Source: Warburgia ugandensis (Eukaryota; Streptophyta; Magnoliopsida; Canellales; Canellaceae). From it: a DNA stretch of 64,000 nucleotides. How positions within the stretch are numbered: position 1 is the first letter of the stretch; each line of letters opens with the position of its first letter. The notes below the pieces were generated by a model, which saw only the letters and a program-made list of their open reading frames with translations, ran no database searches and was not told where the DNA came from. The translations under genes were made by a program, and so were the position numbers. Where the stretch lies: the NCBI GenBank assembly GCA_035236585.1, contig CP141135.1, forward strand, positions 5,490,001-5,554,000, given 5' to 3'. Below are positions 40,657 through 56,765 of this stretch, in pieces.

Positions 40657-41650
40657 TCAATCTCGACAAATTCCATATGGAAAAACTTCTTTTACTATGT
40701 ATGGACCGGTCCATCGAGATCTAAGCTTACCTGGAAATAGGTGGAGCTTAGAATTGTAAAGTAGAACCTTTTGGCTTGGAGTAAAGGATTTTCTCATTAT
40801 GTTCTTATCATGAAAAACTTTCATCTTTTCTTTATATATCCTATTACTCTCATAAGCTTCTTGGATCTCTTCCAACTCATTAAGTTGGAGCTTGCGATGT
40901 GAGCCTGCTTTATCCATATTGAAATTGAATGTCTTTATTGCCCAATAGGCTCTATGTTCCAATTCCACAGGCAAATGACAAGCCTTACCGTATACAATAC
41001 GATAGGGAGACATACCAATCGGGGTGCGATGTGCAGTCCTATAAGCCCAGAGCGCATCAGTTAGTCTAAGAGACCAATCTTTACGATCTGGATTAACAGT
41101 CTTTTGAAGGATTTGTTTGATGGCCCGATTTGATACTTCTACTTGTCCACTTGTTTGTGGGTGATACGGTGTTGCAACTTTATGTGTAATATTATATTTT
41201 TTCATTAGTGCTTCAAATGGTTTGTTGCAAAAATGTGTACCGTTATCACTTATAATGGCTCGAGGAGTCCCAAATCTAGAAAAAAATGTTTTCTTTTAAA
41301 AATTTAAGAACTATTTTGTGATCATTATGCCTGCATGGGATAGCCTCAATCCATTTTGAAACATAGTCTACGGCCAATAAGATATAAATGTAGCCAAAAG
41401 AAGGTGGAAATGGACCCATGAAATCTATACCCCAACAATAAAAAATTTCTATGATAAGAATAGGATTTAGAGGCATCATATTCCTACGGGTTATTCCTCC
41501 TAACTTTTGACATTGCTCACATAATTTACAAAACACATGTGTGTCTTTGAACAACGACGACGCCAATAAAACCACACCGCAAAATCTTTGCCGCTGTTTT
41601 CGGGTAGAAAAATGTCCACCACATGCTTGAATGACAAAAGGAGATAACAC
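40657..41650 (-). pseudogene. Integrase of element M, frameshifted
   Basis: On the minus strand, 41650-41276 gives the end of the zinc-binding region (CKLCEQCQKLGG) and the first catalytic aspartate (WGIDFMGPFPP). An extra base in a T run near 41280 shifts the frame. The next frame continues with SDNGTHF (second aspartate), [11 protein letters not shown] (glutamate) and the C-terminal [13 protein letters not shown] to 40657. The first half of the zinc finger lies upstream in other frames between 41651 and 41893. It is inactive as it stands. Confidence 0.85.
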
Positions 41651-41893
41651 TATGTTGTTCTAAGTCGTGACACATCTCCTAATGATTTGATCTCTGGGCA
41701 GTATTTAAACAGTATGGATCATCCCGTAAATAATGCTTAACATTGGAAAAGAATTTTTCTTTTCTTGTTTAGTCCAATGTTCCTAATTTTCCCGTGACTA
41801 AATAATTTGCAATATCAAGAAACCAGGAGGATGGGAAACATGAAAAAGTTGCTCATCGGGAAAGTGTCTTTAATTGGCAACTCATTTAAAGGC

Positions 41894-43195
41894 TCATAGG
41901 ACTAAGAGAGACAAATGGTCAGCTACCACATTCTCTACTCCCTTTTTATCTTTTATTTCAATGTCAAACTCTTGGAGTAGAAGAATCCATCTAATTAGTC
42001 TAGGCTTAGCATTTTTCTTAGAAAGAAGATACTTGAGGGCCGAATGGTCAGTGAATATGACTATTTTAGATCCTACCAAGTAAGACCTGAATTTATCCAA
42101 TGCGAAGACAACTGCTAAGAGTTCTTTCTCCGTAGTAGAATAGTTCATTTGGGTGCTATTTAAGGTCCTACTGGCATAGTAGATGACGTATGGCTTCTTT
42201 TCTTTTCTCTGTCCTAGTACAAATTCTACAAAGATAGTCAACGGCATCACACATGATTTCAAAGGGTAGACTCCAATCAAAGGCTGCATGATAGGTGCAG
42301 TGGTCAACTTGTCTTTCAACTTTATAAATGCTTCTTGACAATCCTTAGTCCACTCAAAAGGAGTATCCTTTGTGAGGAGGTGACATAGTGGTCTAGATAT
42401 TGCACTAAAATCCTTAATGAACCTCCGATAGAATCCCGCATGACCTAGGAAAGATCGAATGTCCCTAATAGATTTTGGAATGGGTAGATTGGAAATTAGA
42501 TCAACTTTAGCTCTATCTACCTCTATACCTTTAGATGACACAATGTGACCTAAGACAATTCCCTTAGGAACCATGAAATGACATTTTTCCCAATTAAGCA
42601 CTAGGTTCTTTTCTTTACAACGAGTTAAGACTTTTCTTAGATTTTCAAGACATGTTTCAAATGAATTACCGAAAACAGAAAAGTCGTCCATGAAAACCTC
42701 CAAAATTCTCTCCACCATATCACTGAAAATGCTTAACATGCAACGTTGAAATGTGGCAGGAGCATTACATAATCCAAATGGCATTCTTTTGTAAGCAAAA
42801 GTGCCAAAAGGACATGTAAATGTGGTCTTTTCCTGATCCTCGGGTGCAATTTCTATTTGGTTATACCCTGAATAACCATCTAAGAAACAATAGTATTGGT
42901 GTCCTGCAACCCTTTCTAACATTTGATCAACGAAGGGCAAAGGAAAATGGTCCTTCCTTGTAACAGCATTCAACTTTCGATAGTCGATACACATACGCCA
43001 ACCAAGAGTAACCCTGGTAGGGATTAATTCATTGTTGGCGTTAGTTATTACTGTCACTCCAGACTTCTTTGGAACCACCTGAGTAGGACTTACCCATTTG
43101 CTATCACTTATGGGATAGATGATTCCCACATCAAGCAACTTTAGGACTTCTGCTCTAACCACATCTTTCATATTAGGATTTAACCTTCTTTGCAT
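41894..43195 (-). pseudogene. Reverse transcriptase/RNase H of element M
   Basis: 433 residues. The reverse transcriptase has [20 protein letters not shown] (residues 71-90), [25 protein letters not shown] and the catalytic FMDD at residues 168-171. RNase H follows ([19 protein letters not shown]), but its first catalytic region is garbled: two compensating frameshifts near 42230-42265 replace the expected Cys-Asp-Ala segment. The frame ends prematurely after VVADHLSLL. The reverse transcriptase core looks intact and RNase H is probably dead. Confidence 0.9.
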
Positions 43196-43232
43196 TTGAC
43201 GACATGGTTTAGCTTCATCCTCTAGATATATC

Positions 43233-44329
43233 CTATGGGTGCATTAAAGGGTTAATGCCCTTTATATCAGCTATGGTCCATCCTATAGCACCTTTGTGTT
43301 CTTTTAAAGTGTCTATTAATTTGTCCTCCTGAGATGTTTCTAATTGGGAGGAAATTATTACAGAAAAAGTCTCTTTGTCTCCTAAAAAGGCATATTTTAA
43401 ATCTGATGGTAGAGATTTCAATTCAAGCTTAGGAGGTTGTATGAATGATGGAAGGGGAGTGGACTCCCTCAGTGGAAGGTCCTCGAAAGGAGGTTTCCAT
43501 TTTTCTGTTTCCATGATAGGAACAGAATCAAGGAGGGCATTAACTTCCTCTATTAATGCATCCTCATTACACTCATTAAAATGAGCCAAACAGGCCTCAA
43601 GTGGGTCCGATAAGGAAGATGATTGAAACTGATCTTGCACAACTGAATTGATCATGTTAACACAGAGCAAATCATCAGTAGTTTCACCAGGTTGCTTACA
43701 GATATTGAAAATGTTAAGTTCTATTGTCATATTGCCAAATGACAATTTCATCACACCATTTCTACAGTTGATTAAGGCATTGGACGTAGCCAAAAATGGT
43801 CGTCCCAGGATGACTGGTATTTCATTCTTCTCATTCACCACCGGGTGTGTATCTAGAACCAGAAAATCGACAGGAAGCAAAATTGTTCTACTACCTGGAC
43901 TAACACATCCTCTATTACCCCTCTCGGTATTTTTACAGAACGATCAGCTAGCTGGAGCGTAGTAGATGTAGGTTTCAATTCACCCAGACCTAACTGTTCG
44001 TATACCGAGTATGGTAATAAGTTTACACTAGATCCTAAATCAAGAAGAGCTTGATTTATCTGGTAGTTGCCAATAATGCAAGTAAGAGTGGGGCAACCAG
44101 GATCCTTGTACTTTGGTGGTGTATGATGTTGAAGAATAGAACTAACCTGTTCAGTCAAAAATGCCTTCTTTTGGACATTTAATTTTCTCTTGATGGTGCA
44201 TAAGTCTTTTAAGAATTTAGCATATGATGGGATTTGTTTTATAGCATCTAAGATCGGTATGTTGATCTTGACTTGTTTGAAAATCTCTAAAATCTCATCA
44301 TTAGATGCAGACTTTGGGGCTTGGCGCAA
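43233..44329 (-). pseudogene. Protease region of element M, frameshifted
   Basis: On the minus strand 44329-43853 contains a gag-pol junction region and the aspartic-protease motif DLGSSVNLLPYSV, then LQLADRSVKIPRG. The frame changes near 43870 and continues as VDFLVLDTH and ILGRPFLATSNALI to 43233, where a further shift separates it from the reverse transcriptase frame. The split between protease halves prevents a single product. Confidence 0.8.
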
Positions 44330-44448
44330 CCTTTGAGGGAATGGAGCAGGGACTGGACATGGCTCAACAGGTGAAACATGGTCCTTTTCTTTAGATTTTT
44401 CTTTAGGTTTTTCTACCTTTTCAATCTTTTTAGGCTCATCTTTCTCAA

Positions 44449-44988
44449 TTATTTTACCACTCCTAAGAATAGCTTAAGCCTGACAGTGTCTAGACCTATA
44501 TTTTGGGTTCTTTGGGTACTACATACCTCATCAAATTCTTTAAGGTGCAAATAAGGACTCTCACTATCTAGCCCATGAAATTTGGGAAGTAATTGAATTA
44601 CTCCCGTTTTTAATTCTAACGCACCAGCATTTTGAGGAAGAATGACACAAGAGGGTGTACTGGTGCATGTAGGTTGAAGGTAGTCTCTTAAGGTTCGTCC
44701 ATGAGGATTTTGATAAACATCATTTTCTCCATGGTCACTCTGTTGGTCCCATTCCCTATTTTCATTCCTTCTCCAATTTCTTTGTTGATGATTATTCCTC
44801 CTTGGTGGAGGTTGATATTCATCATCAATTAGAGGTGGTGGGTCCTCATTCATGATGAGTGGAGCTTGATCACCTCTAATTCTACCATGGGGTGAGTTAC
44901 CCCTTGATCGTTGATCAGCCATTGTTGGTCTGTCTTTTTGGTCGTACGAGACTAACCTATCGGTTTCGTCGCGTATCCAAAAGGGCAT
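44449..44988 (-). pseudogene. N-terminal gag remnant of element M
   Basis: The frame contains MADQRSRG (internal ATG at 44922) and ends soon after LLPKFHGLDSESPYLHLKEF. The gag core and zinc knuckle found in element E are missing: at about 44450 the sequence jumps to the lysine/glutamate-rich linker before the protease. This is an internal deletion of roughly 1 kb judged against E. Confidence 0.8.
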
Positions 44989-46158
44989 ACAATGAAAGAT
45001 CTTTTTTATTTTTTGATTTTTTTATTATTATTTTTTTCTATCTTAAATGATGCAACCTAAATGCCTAAAATGATGCACAAAACAGGACACAATCAAGCAA
45101 TCCCCTTAGGCTAGCAAGCATAGATATTTTGATTTTCTTGATTTTCTGTGGGGACAACGCTTTTAATTAGTCTACTCTAACGCTCCTGCTCTCTTTAGGA
45201 GTTGACTACTGCTTACCAGTTAGGTTCTAACCAAAGTGGTTAATACAACCCTCGTGTAAGGAGGCGTTTAGACCTCAACAAACGTCGACAGGAGGTAGGG
45301 GAAGAGCGAGGCTCTATTAGACAACCCCCAATAACCACAGTGATCAAAAGCAACCAGAGTAACAGTAATTTGTGTCCTATTAAGAGGGTCCTACGAGCAT
45401 GTGATAACCCTATAGGTCTCTTCTGATTGATTTTAAATTAATGTGAAAGGAGAGGTTGCGCGCTTGAGATGATTATCCTAGGTGGGCCAAGGAGTGGTGA
45501 TGAAATCCACCCTTGATCTTGTGGGGTAGGGTGCCCTTACTAATTAAATTTCACACACCATGGCAATTCGATCAACATATAATCCACCTTAAAGCGTTAG
45601 ACGTGTCCTAAAATGCAATTGAAAGCAATAAACTAATGCAAAACCCTAAGATGCAACAATTATAACATATGCTTTCTATATGCAATTAAGTACCAAACAA
45701 TGCAAATTATTCTAAATGCAAACCCTAATCTAGAAAATAAATGAGTGAGAAGACTTACAGTGAGGTTTCTGATGAAGATCAAGTGTGGGCCATCGTGTCC
45801 CACACTTGCCCTGTATTATTACAACCCTTTAAAAATTGAAATTGAAAATGCAAATTACAAGGGGCCTCACTACAAGATTCACTCAAAAATAAAATTTCTA
45901 ATCTAGGAAAGCAAGAAAAATCTATCAATTGATGAAGCTCCACTCCAATTTCCTGAAAAAGAAAAATAACAATTAGTACCAAATTCAGGAAATAAAGTGA
46001 TTATGCACTAAAAATGCCTAAAGATGCACCTAAGAATGCCTAAAATGCAATTCCTAATTTTTTGTATTTTTCTGAATTTTTTCTGATTTTTTTTTTGGAT
46101 TTTTAATTAAATTTTATAAAAACTCCATTTCAAGTCCCAAAGAATCGCGCCAAAAACT
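44989..46158 (-). other. Leader of element M
   Basis: Non-coding 5' leader of about 1.17 kb, collinear with the leader of E (36679-37152 plus 47833-48560). It includes the primer-binding-site-like segment at 46135-46152. Confidence 0.75.
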
Positions 46159-47262
46159 TGTTGATTGTTTAACCGCAAGTGTACGGGCTATTGTAGTATA
46201 GCTATGCAAATACGGGTCGATCCCACGAGGACTTGATTTAAAATTATGGAGTTTTAAATAAAATTCAACTAAAAAAATAAAATCCAGATTTATTCAATTG
46301 TTCCAATGTTCACAAATATTTATTCCAAGGAAGACAGAAAATAAAAATAAAATGCTTCTTGGATAAGCTTGTCCTTGGATCAGACCGTCTCTGGATTAGT
46401 ACGTCTCGAATAGTACGTCTGGATTGCATTGTCCCTGGATTGCACTGTCCTGGATTGCACTGTCCCTGAATAGTCAGAATGAAGATAAGTTAAAACCAGA
46501 ATAGCATAGGGACACAGTTGGAATTTCTGAAATAGGACAGAATTGTAATTTCGGAGATCTTCAGGTGCAGATTTGTAATTTCCGAGATCTTCCAGGGGCA
46601 ATTTTGGAATTCTGAGATCTGCAGGTGCAGATTTGTAATTTCTGAGGGTTTCTGGTTTTTAACGAAAAAAACCAGGCGGTGGGAACCGGAGAAGGGGGGA
46701 AGAAAGGAAGAGGAAGAAGAATAGAGGAAGGAGGAGAAGAAAGAGGGAGAGGAAAACGGTGGGGAGAAAACCCGAGTTAGGTTTTCTCTCCCTGAGCCGT
46801 GCGACTGGCAACGATGAGGAGCAGAAGAGGATGAAAAAACGACGCCTGGTTTGTGCCAAACAGAGGTGACGGCTGGAAGAAGGGAGAAAATGAGAGAAAG
46901 TGAGAGGAGGAAGACAGTGGCCGGAGAAGAAAGAAGAAGAAGGAGGGCGTTTTCCTCCCTGGGCCTGCAATCCAGAGCCGACCGGTGGTCTGGGCTATGG
47001 TAGAGAAAGCCGGCCGGTAGAGACGGGCCTGGCCGATGCCGGTGGAAGCAAGGGGTATGAAGCGGTGCCGGGTGTGGAAGGACCTGCAGATGTCGCCGGT
47101 TAGGAGAATAAAGCGCACGTCGGCCGGTGCCGGGTTTGGGCAGTGAAGACATGGGGAAGATTACGCCTATTTGGGCAGGCGTCTTGTGGTGACCCGTTAG
47201 GCTAGCTGATGAAGCAGATGGGAGCAGGGCTGAAGCGTGGAGGGTGATAGAGAAGCGGGAGT

Positions 47263-47333
<71 letters not shown>

Positions 47334-47827
47334 CCAGCCCAGCCTTTTCAAGAGGTAAAAAACCCGTCCTCTCAAGAGAGAGGGGAAGAGGACTTAAAAA
47401 GAGAGAGTGACGTGTGAAAGAGAAGGAGAAAAAGAGATAGAAGAGAGAGAAAAGAAAGGAGAGGGATAAGAGAAAAAGAGAGATGAGAGGAGAAAGAGAA
47501 GGAAGAGGAGATAGGTGGGGTCCACTAGCTTTCCTAGTTTTGCTAGAACTCTGCAAGTCTTCAAAGTCTTCAGTCTCTTTCCATGATTCAATCTGGAGCG
47601 TCCATGCCTGAGTTGACTGATCTGCAATGCACAAGACTCAATTAGCGAAATCTAAACCGTTCATTAGCTTTAATAGTCATTTAACCACTAAATTTTACAA
47701 TTCAACGGTTGGATGACCAATTAAAGCTAAAATGAAATATTTGATTTAAAATCTTAAAATTAATGGTCTAGATGCTCCAATCAAATACTAAATTAGGGAT
47801 ATTTTGACCAAAATTGAACACTTAACA
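46159..47827 (-). repeat. 5' LTR of element M
   Basis: 1669 bp. It differs from its partner mainly in the (GA)n tract (about 47267-47329 here) and in scattered substitutions, some concentrated at 46380-46420 and 46960-47120. Confidence 0.85.
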
Positions 47828-48565
47828 GAAAGCATTTGTTATAATTGTTGCATTTTAGGGTTTGCATTAGTTTATTGCTTTCAATTGCATTTTAGGACAC
47901 GTTTAACGCTTTAAGGTGGATTATATGTTGATCGAATTGCCATGGTATGTGAAATTTAATTAGTAAGGGCACCCTATCCCCACAAGATCAAGGGTGGATT
48001 TCATTACCACTCCTTAGCCCACATAGGATAATCACCTCAAGCGCGCAACCCTACCATTCACATTAATTTAAAATCAATTAGAAGAGACCTATAGGTTATC
48101 ACATGCTCGTAGGACCCTCTTAATAGGACACGATTTACTATTACTCCGGTTGCTTTTGATCACTGTGGTTATTGGGGGTTGTCTAATAGAGCCTCGCTCT
48201 TCCCCTACCTCCTGTCGACGTTTGTTGAGGTCTAAATGCCTCCTTACACGAGGGTTGTATTAACCGTTTTGGCTAGAACCTAACTGGTAAGTAGTAGTCA
48301 ACTCCTAAAGAGAGTAGAAGTGTTAGATTAGGCTAAATAAAAGCATTGTCCCCACAGAATATCAAGAAAATCAAAATATCTATGCTTGCTAGCCTTAGGG
48401 GATTGGTTGATTGTGTCTTGTTTTGTGCATCATTTTAGATATTTAGGTTGCATCATTTAGGATAGTCTTTAAAAAAACAAAACAAAAGAAAAAAGAAAAC
48501 AAAAGAAAAAGAAATGAAAAGAGAAGACATGATCAGTTGCACCTAATGAATAATTTAAACACTGA

Positions 48566-50333
48566 TCCAAAGATATTTTACACCCTAGCATTAATAGAGA
48601 AGATGTTTCCTCATGGACGAACAATCCTCTCTTTAATGCTGATGATTCTCCACCTCTATTTCATGATGATATGTGTCAATGGAGGAATTATTCTCAACCA
48701 CATGGAAATAGGAGAAAGGACCAACATAAAACACATGAGAATAACCAAAATTCTTGTGGGAAGACATTAAGAGATTATTTGCAGCCTAATTATACCAGCA
48801 CACTTTCATGTATACTTTTACCTCCAAATGCTGGTATGATTGACTTAAAGGTGGGAGTAATTCAATTACTTCCCAAATTCTATGGGTTGGATAGTGAGAG
48901 TCCTTACATGCATTTAAAAGAATTCGATGAAGTGTGTATGACTCAATATACACAAAACATCGACTTAAATATAGTAAGACTCAAACTATTTTCTTTTTCT
49001 TTACAAAAAAAGGCTAAGATGTGGTTTCATTCAATGCCATCAGGTTCCATACGAACATGGGAAGATATGACTAGGAAGTTCTTGAATAAGTTCTTTCCTA
49101 GACATAAGACAATTACTCTCCATCGAAATATAATGAATTTTACCCAGATGAATAATGAAACTTTATATCAATGCTGGGAAAGATTTAAGGAATTATTGTT
49201 AACTTGTCCGCATCATGGATACGAACTTTGGCATATAATTAGCTTCTTTTATGAAGGACTTAAATATGATATGCGTCAGTTTGTTGAAATGATGTGCAAT
49301 GGTAATTTCTTAAATAAACAACCTGAAGAAGCAGAAGAGTATTTGGAATGGTTGGTAGAGTGCACAAACTTAGGCTGATTCAGAAAAAGTAGGTTTTTCA
49401 AGTGAGCCTAAGACCACCACCACATCCTCTAAGGGAGAAATATATGCTATGACTAAAAAAGATGATATAAAAATAGCATCCCTAAATAGAACAGTTGAGG
49501 CCATGGAAATGGAGAAATGTCCCTCTAAGAAAGTTGAACAGGTGTGTGATATTTGTGAAAGTAATACACATCTCACTCAAGAATGTCCCATTGATGATGA
49601 ATCGACACATTCTTATGAGCAACATTTTTTCCCTTTAGAGACATATAGTTCCAACTGGAGTAATCATTCTGCTGTCACTAATGAATACAGTGCTTCACAG
49701 AAGTCCCAACATCAACCTTATTATAAAAAACAAGGACCACTTGTTCCTGGACCTTACCTTCCTCTACATAAGAGGAAAGTGGAGGATAATTTTCATCTAG
49801 TCATGCAATACTAGGAGAAGAAAATTGCTCAAATTAAAGCCCAATTAAAAGAGAATACAAATTTCATGACTGAATTGAAGGACGTGATGTCTCAAATGCT
49901 ACATCCTATTAATAAAGAGGAATGTCCTATTCCACCAACTAAATATCTTGATGATATGGATGTAGGAGACGAGATTAATTCTTCGTTTATAGACATGGAA
50001 CAAACAAAGGCAGTTACCATTATTCATAATGGTAACATCATTGAGCAATCTGGACCTAAAAAGGTTGAAATAGTATCTAAACTGGTCAGAAAAAGAGATG
50101 AATTTATTAATCAAGAAAATGTCATACCCACTAAGCAATACGACATCCTTGCTCCATTTCCAAAAAGGCTGCATCGAACTCCTACAATTGTCTCTAATTA
50201 TGTGAAGCAGCTTGAAGATAAATTTATCTTGCCTTATGATAAAATAAAAAATTTTAAATTGCAAGATAAATTTATTCATCATTCCTTTTTAGAGGCCCGT
50301 CCAGCTTATTTCGTATGGGACCGAGGGAAGTAA
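48566..50333 (+). pseudogene. Gag-like frame of element E
   Basis: Reading starts within an open stretch after a stop near 48563 (first in-frame ATG 48671). It contains LLPKFYGLDSESPYMHLKEF, KAKMWFHSMPSGSIRTWEDM and KFLNKFFPRHKT, the gag core seen in Athila-like elements. One frameshift near 49370 is followed by a zinc knuckle CDICESNTHLTQEC (C-x2-C-x4-H-x4-C). An in-frame TAG at 49812-49814 precedes a C-terminal part ending FVWDRGK at 50333. No pol domain follows. This supplies exactly the gag part missing from element M. Confidence 0.8.
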
Positions 50334-52062
50334 TGTTTTTCCTCTGAAAATTTTCATTTGAAAATAAAGTATATAGCGTAGTTTTTACTTTCTTATTTTT
50401 CTTTTTCAGATTTTTTTTCTATATCTCTCATTTTTTTTGCATTTCTCAATGCATAATCATCATCATACTTTTTAAACATTGAGGACAATGTTTCTGTCAG
50501 GTTGGGGGGTGTAGAATTCTTGCAAATTCTAGTTTTCTTTTAGTTTTTAGGTGATTTCCTTGGTTTTTTTAAATAAAAAATTAAAAAAATAAATTTTTTT
50601 GGGTCATTTCCTATACCATGATGAGAATTGGATTTTCTGAAGTATAATCTAGATAACTTTAGCTTATCAATGGAATTGAATATGATTAATTCATCATTTT
50701 ACTTATTTTATAAAGTATTTCATGAAAGCAAATACTCAGATCACATTTGTACATAGCAGTTGCATATAAATAGTCTAAATTGATAAGTGGCTATAACCTA
50801 GAAATTCTGAAGAAATTCAGTGGAGACCTATAACCTAAGTGAGTTTTAGAGCCATTCATCCTTTTGAGAGGTTATAAATATTCCTAATTTTCTTCAGCGT
50901 GCTTAAAGAAAATTGATCACAAACTCTTAAATTTGGCTAATTACCTGAATAATTAGAATACTACCTTTAAAATTCTAGAAGTTCATTGAATTTGATAGAT
51001 TATATGAAACCTAGAAAATGATTTAGGCCATCCTTGTTGTTAACTTAGAGACATAAAGTCTACCCAAAAGCATTTTTACCACTAGTTAGCCAAGTTGAGC
51101 CTTGAATATAAAGCCATTTTTCTTTTGTTACCCAAATTACCCTTTACCCATATTAACCCAGTATAAATTATCTATTACCCATTTTTCTTTGAAAAATAAG
51201 TTAGAGATGAATGAAGAAAAATCTTTTAGCTGCAATGAAGGTAGAAAAGTGCATATCAAGAAAAGAAATATTTTTCAAAGTGAGTAAAAAATGTGAAAAG
51301 AAAGGAAGGTGTCGAAAAAAATAAAAGAAAAAAAAAGTTTGAAGAATGCACAGAAAAATAGAAAAAGAAATATCCACTTTAGCAAAGAAAAGAAGAATTG
51401 TCAACTTTAATAGAAGACCTCTACTTATTTTTCTAAAGAAACTTTGAATACCCTTATACCCTTTCCTAAGCCTATGTTTCGTCCTAGTTAAAGACTTATT
51501 GATTCTAGGATGAATATAGTCTTGATGAGGAAATGAATGGATAGAATTTAAAAGAATATTATTTCTAAATATTCCAAGGTAATGGCATCTATTTCAAAGG
51601 GATCAAAATAATTAAATTCCTTAGTAACTCCTGTTCTTCATGAGTATATGTGAGATATATTTGCTTTCATTGACTTTCTCACATATTCAAAAGAGAGATA
51701 TGATTTGAACCCTTTATCTAAGAGACTTTATTTCTAAGAGTATGTCATTAGTAAGGATTGAGGTTAAAACATATTTCAGATGGAGTTCAAAAATTAGAAG
51801 TCTACTTAGAGATAAAGATTATTCTATGTGTAGACTGTATATGCACACACTCACTCTAAGATATGAGCTTAAGTGGAATATTTTTAGCATATGGGTAGGG
51901 TTTTGAATTATTCAGTCATCTTTATTAGTTTGCTAAAGTTGATGGATTTATTTAAAATAATTCTCTAAAAAAAAAAAAAATGGAGATGACCTAAAAAAAA
52001 AAAAATTTGAGCTGATTCTTCGCATCTTTTGCTAGGGACTAATAAAATGCTGGTTGGGAGTG
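50334..52062 (+). other. 3' non-coding region of element E
   Basis: Collinear with 38857-40650 of element M in the opposite orientation. It contains ACATTGAGGACAATGT near 50477 and a polypurine-like GTTGGGGGGTG at 50501-50511, about 1.55 kb before the terminal polypurine tract at 52050-52062. Confidence 0.7.
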
Positions 52063-54301
<2,239 letters not shown>

Positions 54302-56157
54302 TAATCCCACCAAGATCTTCCTTTGTCATTTCAAATCCTATTTTCTCTTCCGTTTATTAGATAGTTGAAAACACTTAAGAATGCATTATATTTTGTTCTA
54401 GGCCAAAAATGACTAGTAATGACATAAACACCGGGTCGGGAGCGTACTGAGATAAGTTCATTTATGATCTATAAAGGAAGCATGTAAAGAGGATAATTTG
54501 AGACAACTGTTCTTATTCGACTTCTCTACGAAGTGTGGTGCTGGGCTACTGCCTGTCCTTTTCTTTTCAAATGGCCAGTGACAGTGTCTGTTGATCACAT
54601 TATTATTAGAGGAATGCTAAATTGCTCTATCTTTGATTGGACTCATTGGTTCTAAAATATGTATAGATTGGGTTACTCTAGCATCTGAAAGACTGTACTT
54701 CTCATCAGAGGATAGGGGCGCAGTGTGACGTTTAGAGACTTTGAATGAACAATGATCCTTATGATGCCACTTTTTTTTTTATGATTCATCTTGTTATAGA
54801 TGTTGGGGATAGAGGAGAAACTAGAAAAGTAACATAGCAACTGGGGAGTGTGGAGAGAGGAGAGAGGAGAGAGGAGAGAGGAGGAACTAAATAATACTTT
54901 GCATACCAAACTTTGAGAAAACTTTGGCTCCTTTATCGGCCAAGCTTGAAAGAAGTGCACAAGGTATGCTTCTGACATAACATTATCAATGCATGATTGT
55001 CGAAAGGTTTCATGGATGAGCTGCAACATGTGAAAATTTACATGCAACTAAACGTGCTTGGGGGCATTAAAATTTGTGCCACTTTATCAAGCTCAGAACA
55101 CCAATAATGTAAGCAGAAAATTATTCAAATATTGATTAGGTAGGAGACCCTAATATTATGTTTAGTAGTGCATGATATATATCATGGAGTTGCAAGAAAA
55201 TGGAGAAGAGTTCCAGTTGGGCATTTTGGGATCGTCATTCCCTATTTTGGACAAGCAAATGCCATTAAGCATTCAGAAAATGCAATATTTCAGGCCTCAA
55301 GGAAGCATGTAGAGATCATCATCTTGTACAAGATAAGGTGCAAAGGGTGAGCTGGGCTGAGATCATTACCATTACTTATTTAAACAAGCTACCCCTATTT
55401 CAGGAAACACGTTGGCTTGAAGGGCAGTACGTTTTTCAAATGACAGGTTTTATTGAGCAATAGACCTGATCAATGTGATCAATCCACAATAAGCAAGTGC
55501 CTCGCTTGGTAGTCTTATTTTTTGTAGGGAGATTATCAATTTCTAGCAAAAAGATGATGAATAATATTATGAATGATGGAAAAGTGAAATGAATTGCTGC
55601 AAAAGTATCCTCGTTATGGATTTAAAAATTGGTAGCAAGTTTAGTACTTCTACAAGGGCACTTACACCTCAAAATAGATAAATGGTGACTTGATGCCCTC
55701 ACGGTCGTTAATGTCCCCATGAAAACTCCACAGGAGGTTTGATCAAATTCTGAAAAATGTACTTGATATAAGAATTGTAACTCAAATCTACACCGTAAAA
55801 GCCAGATCATGGTTCCAAGTACTGTGGTAATTTCTGTTAGACCAAATCCTAATTCGAACACGATGGACTAGCTTCCAAGCAACGGACTTCAAATTTAGCA
55901 GCTCTTCTTCTTTCGCAGAGAAGGAAAGTCTAGGAAACACTAAACTCAAGTTAGTTATGAAACTGTATACCATAAATAATCTTTCAGTTTCACTTGAGAT
56001 CTAACAATCAATCCATCTAATGCCGGCCGTCCATTTCTCTTACTAGAAGAAGGAAACTCCCATGAAGAAAGCTTGAAACTCAAAACCTTCCAAACTACAC
56101 ATCTCAAGTTACTATCTCTGTCTGCATTTCGATGCATGCATCTCCATCGTTTCCTGC
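54302..56157. other. Non-genic stretch right of element E
   Basis: No gene is supported. A short GGAGA-rich repeat lies at about 54852-54892. Confidence 0.4.
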
Positions 56158-56426
56158 ATGAAGATGAAAGCTACAAAGAGAAAGCCTACTTCTGCCATTG
56201 CTTCTCTTTCCTATGATGTCCTTGTAGAGATAATGGCTGCAGAGGTTTCATCTTCCAGTCCACAGTATTTTCAACCTGAAACTAGTGTAAGTACATGAAA
56301 CTGGTTCTAGTTTGTTGCCTTTCCTACGTGTTTTGGTTGGGTTTGTTTTCATTATGGTTATGTCTCTTCAGTTGCAGAGAACTTAACGAAGCCGCGAAAG
56401 ATTATTGGATCTTTCGGTTGACGTGA
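56158..56426 (+). pseudogene. Possible F-box protein relic
   Basis: ATG 56158 opens a lysine-rich start followed by SLSYDVLVEIMAAEVSSSS, the pattern of an F-box in a plant F-box protein subgroup. After a GT donor (ACTAGT|GTAAGT, 56287) and an acceptor (CTTCAG, 56371) the sequence reads CRELNEAAKDYWIF, as expected for the following part. The two pieces are out of frame if spliced at these sites and the second soon hits a stop. F-box proteins act as substrate adaptors of SCF ubiquitin ligases; this copy is unlikely to do so. Confidence 0.35.
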
Positions 56427-56765
56427 AGATTGGAGGAGGTTGTAAGTCAGATTTGGATTAAGAACGTAATCCTATGGCAAGAGTCCGAATGCGTGTTATG
56501 TAATGTGCGTATGGTGGATTAAGGGGGGCAACAAGTAGAGAGTGGCTGGTGATTGGCGCGAGAGAGAGATTTAGAAGAGAACTTCAGTTTCACCTTTGCT
56601 ACACCCGTGCGGCGCATATAGGCCATGGTCACGGGCCTTGCAATGCAAGTCTGTGACATTCTGCTGTAGAGCTTTTAGATGGAGTTACCAAGTCAATTTC
56701 TTTGTTGATGTACCATGGGGTGCAATATTTGATGAAGAATTATTAACAAAGATTTACATAGTCTA

